DNA of 64,000 bases from Ptychodera flava (lineage: Eukaryota; Hemichordata; Enteropneusta; Ptychoderidae): the NCBI RefSeq assembly GCF_041260155.1, contig NC_091936.1, positions 42,765,930-42,829,929 on the forward strand, in the 5' to 3' direction. The position numbers and the translations under genes were made by a program. Under the pieces are notes generated by a model. It did no database searches and had not been told where the DNA came from. It worked only from the letters and a program-made list of their open reading frames with translations. This document shows positions 57,562-64,000 of the stretch, piece by piece. The stretch's first letter is position 1; each line of letters opens with the position of its first letter.

Positions 57562-59209
57562 CAGGGGTTTCATTAAGAGCCGGCAGCCGGCGAAATTGAC
57601 CGGTTACTTTCACGATTTCGCCGGCTACTTTTTCGGAAAAATTGAACTCTTTCATAGCTAAATTATTTTTTACCTTCTGAAATGATACGGACAAGTTTCA
57701 CAAGCTGTGTAATCAAACTTTTCAACGGCTTTTATGTGAGAAGACGAGCGACTATTACGATCGCCTTGTACTATGATGCAGCATGGTCTTGCGTATACTG
57801 GCTAAAATAAAATCGGAATTGCAACGGACGATTCTATTGGCTACCTGAATTGCTGATTCCTATGTGGTGACCTTTTTATACGGCAATGAAAACGTGCATA
57901 CAACACCTGTCGGCCCTCGTTAGCTCAACTCAAAATGGTCGATGAACAAATGAAGACGGAAGCGATCGCAAGGTCAAGCTTTGCTAAACGATCTTTGATT
58001 TTGAAGTGGACCAAGAAACGAAAGAAGGATAATTATGTGGACTTAAACTGTTTTCGAAGGCAATGACCTGATTTTTTTCAAAAAAAATCCCGATTACAGT
58101 TCTATTTTAGTAAGCCGAAGTGCGTTGCACTGCGGTAGGCGTAAATGTGAAGGTATATAACCAGTTGGAGGTATGAAATGTACTGCTTTTCGGTCTATCG
58201 ACGCCAATGAGAATGTCGCCAAGAGTGGTTTAAAATACGATCAGACCTCTAAATTCACTTCAAAACGATCGTCAGGTTCAATCCAAATGTGAGCTTCTGA
58301 ACGTACAAATTTTCACATCCTATATCAAGGTTCTTACTTTGCATACCCATATAGTCAAATAACCTTCAGGGTCTTTGATTCTATTCGCGAAATATGGTAT
58401 GATTGTCATTTTTTATCATTATTGTTCTATAAATTATCCTTTTTACCTCCCCAGTGGTATAAATGTTCTTCATCTGCAGATTTACATACAAATCAGGGTT
58501 CTTAATTTTAAGCATAACATTATACATTAATGAAAAGTTTCTCATTTACTGTGCTTAAATATGAGTGTTTCACCCAGGATGGCATCAACAATGGTGATTT
58601 TCCCCCTTCAGCAGAAAATTTTGGGGGCATTTCACCAGTTCATGTGTTCTACTTGTACCTCTAAGGTGTGACTGGCACCATTTCATAGAAGGGGGGAGTG
58701 GTCCCCTTGACAAATTAATTGGGGATGCCAACATTTCAACAGAGGTGGAATCCCCTATCCCCCTGTCTAGATGTAACACTGTATAATATCATCTACATAT
58801 CAAATTTATATCATTAATAATATTGAATTATTATAGTTACCTCCTAAAAGCATAGAAGCTCTAAAGACTTCAGTTTTCTTTGTTGAAAATACCGTCAACA
58901 TTACCACATTTTATCATTTTTAATTATGAATTATCATATTTTGGCCTAATCTCTCAGGAAAATGGCTTTTATGATATGAACACAAATTGCCCTGGAACAC
59001 AGCTGACAATTCTCCTGAAAATACTAGAAATTCAAGTGACTGTGAGCTGTAAAAAGTGAATTTTAGCTCATTTTACAGGGTTTCCGGCATTTGGCCGGCC
59101 CGGACCCTCCCCCGACGACGACCTCTTTGTGGCTTTTGTGGTTATGGCAGCTGCAAGCCGCCTACTTTTCCATTCTGGCCCCATTCTTCAAAACTTAATG
59201 AAACCCTGT
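57562..59209 (-). mobile_element. hAT-like non-autonomous element, copy L, in the GPCR DRY codons
   Basis: The ends read CAGGGGTTTCATTAAG and CTTAATGAAACCCTG, giving inverted terminal repeats of about 15 bp. GATAT flanks both sides (57557-57561 and 59210-59214), a 5-bp duplication, or 6 bp with one mismatch. The host sequence is the GAC AGA TAT CGT (D-R-Y-R) run at the end of TM3. No transposase frame is visible; the longest internal frame (64 aa) is unrecognised. CAGGG termini suggest hAT; the superfamily is inferred. Confidence 0.8.
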
Positions 59210-59555
59210 GATATCTGTCGACAGCGATGCAGAGGAGCGTTAAAACGGTCGAATTCATGAAAGTCCACGACACTGTCATCACGGAGTCGCAGAGAAACTC
59301 GGTGACAAGTCCGTTTGACCCTAGGACTCCCGCTATTTGAAAAGGCATGAAGACAAGCCCTACGAAGGTGTCGGATATTGACAGCGAGGCAATGAGGATG
59401 TTGGTCGCCGAATTTCTGGACTTTTTACGACGAAAAATGGCGATGATGACCAGAATGTTGCCCGCCGATGGTTAAGAGCAAGTTGCCGGAGTTGATACCG
59501 GCGAAGAGCCAATCTGCGACATCACTTTTCACCAAAATTGGCGTATTGTCATCAG

Positions 59556-61209
59556 CAGGGTTTCATTAAGTTTTGAAGAATGGGGCCAGAATGGAAAAGT
59601 AGGCGGCTTGCAGCTGCCATAACCACAAAGCCACAAAGAGGTCGTCGTCGGGGGAGGGTCCGGGCCGGCCAAATGCCGGAAACCCTGTAAAATGAGCTAA
59701 AATTCACTTTTTACAGCTCACAGTCACTTGAATTTCTAGTATTTTCAGGAGAATTGTCAGCTGTGTTCCAGGGCAATTTGTGTTCATATCATAAAAGCCA
59801 TTTTCCTGAGAGATTAGGCCAAAATATGATAATTCATAATTAAAAATGATAAAATGTGGTAATGTTGACGGTATTTTCAACAAAGAAAACTGAAGTCTTT
59901 AGAGCTTCTATGCTTTTAGGAGGTAAACTATAATAATTCAATATTATTAATGATATAAATTTGATATGTAGATGATATTATACAGTGTTACATCTAGACA
60001 GGGGGATAGGGGATTCCACCTCTGTTGAAATGTTGGCATCCCCAATTAATTTGTCAAGGGGACCACTCCCCCCTTCTATGAAATGGTGCCAGTCACACCT
60101 TAGAGGTACAAGTAGAACACATGAACTGGTGAAATGCCCCCAAAATTTTCTGCTGAAGGGGGAAAATCACCATTGTTGATGCCATCCTGGGTGAAACACT
60201 CATATTTTAAGCACAGTAAATGAGAAACTTTTCATTAATGTATAATGTTATGCTTAAAATTAAGAACCCTGATTTGTATGTAAATCTGCAGATGAAGAAC
60301 ATTTATACCACTGGGGAGGTAAAAAGGATAATTTATAGAACAATAATGATAAAAAATGACAATCATACCATATTTCGCGAATAGAATCAAAGACCCTGAA
60401 GGTTATTTGACTATATGGGTATGCAAAGTAAGAACCTTGATATAGGATGTGAAAATTTGTACGTTCAGAAGCTCACATTTGGATTGAACCTGACGATCGT
60501 TTTGAAGTGAATTTAGAGGTCTGATCGTATTTTAAACCACTCTTGGCGACATTCTCATTGGCGTCGATAGACCGAAAAGCAGTACATTTCATACCTCCAA
60601 CTGGTTATATACCTTCACATTTACGCCTACCGCAGTGCAACGCACTTCGGCTTACTAAAATTCGAACTGTAATCGGGAAGGTTTTTTTTGAGAAAAAAGT
60701 CAGGTCATTGCCTTCGAAAACAGTTTAAGTCCACATAATTATCCTTCTTTTGTTTCTTGGTCCACTTCAAAACCAAAGATCGTACAGCGAAGCTTGACCT
60801 TGCGATCGCTTCCGTCTTCATTTGTTCATCGACCATTTTGAGTTGAGCTAACGAGGGCCGACAGGTGTAGTATGCACGTTTTCATTGCCGTATAAAAAGG
60901 TCACCACATAGGAATCAGCAATTCAGGTAGCCAATAGAATCGTCCGTTGCAATTCCGATTTTTATTGAGGCAGTATACGCAAGACCGTGCTGCATCATAG
61001 TACAAGGCGATCGTAATAGTCGCTCGTCTTCTCACATAAAGCCGTTGAAAAGTTTGATTACACAGCTTGTGAAACTTGTCCGTATCATTTCAGAAGGTAA
61101 AAAATATTTTAGCTATGAAAGAGTTCAAATTTTCCGAAAAAGTAGCCGGCGAAATCGTGAGAGTAACCGGTCAATTTCGCCGGCTGCCGGCTCTTAATGA
61201 AACCCCTGA
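59556..61209 (+). mobile_element. hAT-like non-autonomous element, copy R, inverted relative to copy L
   Basis: It begins CAGGGTTTCATTAAG and ends CTTAATGAAACCCCTG. ATCAG flanks it at 59551-59555 and 61210-61214. It is nearly identical to copy L over its length: an internal 64-aa frame translates identically in both, with only scattered base or single-base indel differences. Its different target duplication shows a separate insertion, not an inversion product. It sits 17 codons after the GPCR start. Confidence 0.8.
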
Positions 61210-61979
61210 ATCAGTACCTCCAAAGGTGTCGTTTTTCCCTCGATTCCCGATCTTCGAATGTTCCATCTTTAGAGTATGGTTCTAGAACTAATCTTCGACT
61301 ATTACAGATGCTGTATTTATATATGTGACAAAGTTTGGCGGCCGTGACACGGAGTTCATCGCAGTCAGTTGAAAGAAAATTCAGCCTGCTATTGAACAGT
61401 CACATGATTTGTGCCATTCCCGACACAGCTCGCAATACCAAAAACCGCGTCAAGGACACTGTACTCACATTTGATCAGCTGTGATGGATCAAAACGAATG
61501 AGATAACAGCTACAGTGTTTGGCTGTTTATGGTTTCTTCAAGCCATAGTTTGTTTAAACCACGATGAACAATCTGGCAGTGACTAACCACAGTCCCTCTA
61601 TCTAGGGACTGTGGACTAACAATGCTGCCACACCTATACATGACATGTGTATATACCAAACTACCAAGTTATTAATAAGGATGGCAGTGTCACAGCGACG
61701 TAGGGGAATGTTCAACACAAACCTACGTCTATCAAGGATCGTAGTGCAACAGATATGTACATGTATTTCAGGATCTAGCAAATCACATTTCGAACAAAGA
61801 AGGGATTTTCTGTAAAAGAAATAATTAGCCCTATAATGACAAACAATCCCATAAAAATATGTCATAATGAAAAATAGCAAAGAACCTGCGAAGTACAGTA
61901 TACCATTGAAGAAAGTAGGTTAAGGTTTGGGATATTAGTGCCAATATGTTGAACAATGTACATTTATGATATTTTCCGA

Positions 61980-62382
61980 CCTTAGTTTTGCCCTGTCATC
62001 TAGTAGGCTAGTGGCAGACTTACTTAAGTTGGATGTTCAATATTGCAGGTAAGAGTAATAACCACGAATACTTATTCTTACGATAGAGAACGTAATGTCA
62101 TTCATTCATTGTATATTCATCGTGTTTTATTAAACACGATAATGCAAGGATTTCTACGATTGCATCAAAACTCCAGGCACTTTCCTCACAGGTTCTCTCC
62201 ACTTACTTACACATCACCCGAACCAAACTATTTAACGGCGGGCCTATTGATCTCACGAAATTATGCAGCGTCTTTTTGAATGGACGATTGTGAAGAATTT
62301 ACAACTGAGCTATTTTTCCCACTTTTCATGCGATGCCAGCTATAGATAGTTACATGACAATGCTGTGTCCTTCTAGAAAATA

Positions 62383-62454
<72 letters not shown>

Positions 62455-63460
62455 GACTGGGAAGTGTTATCGCAGACAGTCAACTAATACTAATACGGCA
62501 ACCTTTATGATAGAAACAATGAAAGTATTGAACATGAAATAAATGTACTGAGCTGACTATATGTTATTTCATCTCTTCATTGAAGCTTGTTTATCTACAT
62601 GGTTTCGGGGGTGCATAATTTCAGGACTTGATCATGTGACCGAAAGCAAGCCAATGACGATTGAGAACTAAACTCGAAGAAGAGCCCAGTGCCCTGCAGC
62701 GTCTGTTCTTGCGAAAATGTATAATCGTTGAATACGGTAGGTTTTCCGAAATTAAGAGAAACATGGCGAGCTGCACTTGGGCAAATTACGGACATTTTGT
62801 AAAGACGGGGCACTCAATCTTAAGCAAAAAGGACCAACGTCTCACTGCGTATGTAAATTTCGAGAAATCGGAGACTTCCGCCGGTTATATGACTTCCCCG
62901 TGTCTGTAATTACTCAGTAATCAAAAGTTGAATGTGATGCTATCATTGCACCCCCTTTAGCGATTTTATAATATGCTGGGTGGCAACTATAAAGTAAGCG
63001 ATGAAAGACGAACAAAAGAACAAAGTAGTGTCTACATGGAAGAGGTATGTTTATGTTTATTTGCAGCAATAGGTGAGACACCCAAAATCTCATGAAGCTC
63101 ACGGGAAGGACTTGGAAATTCACGATAATTGCCTTGCCCAATTGCAAACTGTATGAGGGATTAGTGAATGCAGTACCGAATGATTCACATCGCTTAGCAA
63201 CGGTGACTACTGACAACAAGCAACATTTCTTATCAACGTATGCTTTAAGGCTATACAAGCTATAGACGCTTCTGACGTCATCTACCAGTCTTAATCCAAT
63301 GTATTGCCACGCACACAAACACAAACTTGGGCATCTGTACACCGTCAAGCATTTCCTACTTAGCTAATCGGCTGGCCGAATGTCATCGACTTTGCATAGA
63401 ATAATTTCCAAAGAACCAATTAGTAAACATAATCGCCCACATTTCTGGCGTAAATAGACA
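61980..63460. repeat. Duplicated segment 2
   Basis: The counterpart of 53040-54060, longer by about 450 bp, with its own (CT)n at 62382-62451. The two segments flank the broken GPCR and its transposons, though the intact GPCR at 40-42 kb is not next to a third copy. Confidence 0.75.
62382..62451. repeat. (CT)n microsatellite inside duplicated segment 2
   Basis: A CT run of about 70 bp. Confidence 0.96.
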
Positions 63461-63656
63461 ATAGATTAATTTAACGGGTTTTAAATTCAATGGAAAACAA
63501 AGGCTTGCATAGTATAAATCAGACAAGCAAATGCATACAACAAAAAACTTACCATGTCGAGGAATACGCTACAGTATATTGTGAAAAATCTCAAACCTAG
63601 GCAATGAGAAAGAGTAAGTCACTCGCACGTATCCGTATGTCTCGACCGGGGCCAAC

Positions 63657-63804
63657 CATACATACATACATACATACATACATACATACATACATACATA
63701 CATACATACATACATACATACATACATACATACATACATACATACATACATACATACATACATACATACATACATACATCACACACACACACACACACAT
63801 ACAC

Positions 63805-63867
<63 letters not shown>

Positions 63868-63868
63868 T
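63657..63868. repeat. Compound array: (CATA)n, (CA)n, (TA)n
   Basis: CATA units to about 63778, CA-rich to about 63815, then TA to 63868. The Tyr-Met-Cys-Val and His-Thr-Tyr-Ile open frames here are repeat artefacts. Confidence 0.96.
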
Positions 63869-64000
63869 TGACATGTCAGTTGTAGTATAGAAATTTACAG
63901 TATGATACAGTATTCTGAATTAACTGTAGATTGTACATTTTATATTTTCTGTTTAAAATCAGCTGTCCAGAACCGTTGTACATACTTTGATGTCAATCAC

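Larger units (their letters stand above)
56743..61266 (-). pseudogene. GPCR pseudogene paralogous to the 40.4-kb receptor, split by two transposons
   Basis: Three coding pieces lie in order on the minus strand. The start piece is 61266-61215 (MEHSKIGNRGKNDTFGGT, with an N-D-T site). TM1-TM3 is 59550-59215 (NILVIIAIFRRKKSRNSATN ... LLCIAVDRY), and TM4 to the C-terminus is 57561-56743 (AIVTPMKPRVSVKLARWMIL ... ANSWINPFVLAIFGSNFRREF, stop TAA at 56743-56745). The pieces are separated by two copies of one 1.65-kb element. There is also a one-base surplus in TM1 near 59470 (GGN codons) and a frame change in TM5 near 57300. RRKRQAVKMLIVVVVMF matches the intact receptor's RRKRKAIKMLLVVVILF, so they are paralogues. 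The gene cannot make a receptor as assembled. Confidence 0.85.

Noticed and set aside
63569-63885. Tyr-Met-Cys-Val and His-Thr-Tyr-Ile frames
   Set aside because: Translations of CATA, CA and TA simple repeats.

Overview
The window looks like genomic DNA of a marine invertebrate animal. A non-vertebrate deuterostome such as a hemichordate, echinoderm or amphioxus is my best guess, not a proof. The reasons are intron-rich genes with small phase-1 exons, C-type lectin/serine-protease mosaics, peptide-type rhodopsin GPCRs, LINE and Penelope-like remnants, many foldback elements and MITEs, and abundant microsatellites. No RNA gene, CRISPR array or bacterial-type operon was seen.

Left half, about 2.95-31.1 kb, minus strand: a lectin-protease locus. 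I rebuilt it exon by exon from splice sites, reading phase and paralogue alignment. Gene B (11463 to 2952) encodes a signal peptide, a short C-type lectin domain (CTLD) and a chymotrypsin-fold domain whose catalytic His is Gln and Ser is Ala. The exon set called gene A (31057 to 14185) encodes a CTLD, a protease domain in which all three catalytic residues are replaced (His to Asp, Asp to Asn, Ser to Ala), and then a second protease domain with His, Asp, Ser and the RIVGG activation site intact. A second CTLD cassette of two exons lies between the Asp exon and the last two exons of this active domain. Its phases fit an insertion into the autolysis loop. Whether the dead and active halves of gene A are one transcript or two genes turns on a single site, where a TAA stop competes with a consensus GC splice donor. 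If expressed and secreted, these would be lectin-guided proteases paired with pseudoprotease partners, plausibly in innate immunity (inference).

Middle, about 33-55 kb: an intact single-exon peptide-type GPCR (40420-41826, minus) in repeat-rich DNA. The repeats include a Penelope-like 3' fragment, LINE tails, a 315-bp hAT-like element with 8-bp target duplication, MITE copies, a 266-bp foldback, an (AT)n palindrome and a broken zinc-knuckle ORF with four tandem CCHC units.

Right end, about 55-64 kb: a second GPCR, paralogous to the first, is a pseudogene (61266 to 56743). Two near-identical 1.65-kb hAT-like elements in opposite orientation interrupt its coding region, one of them exactly in the DRY motif codons, and there are two frameshifts. 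It is flanked by two diverged copies of a roughly 1-1.5 kb duplicated segment, each with a (CT)n tract at the matching place, and by long tetranucleotide arrays.
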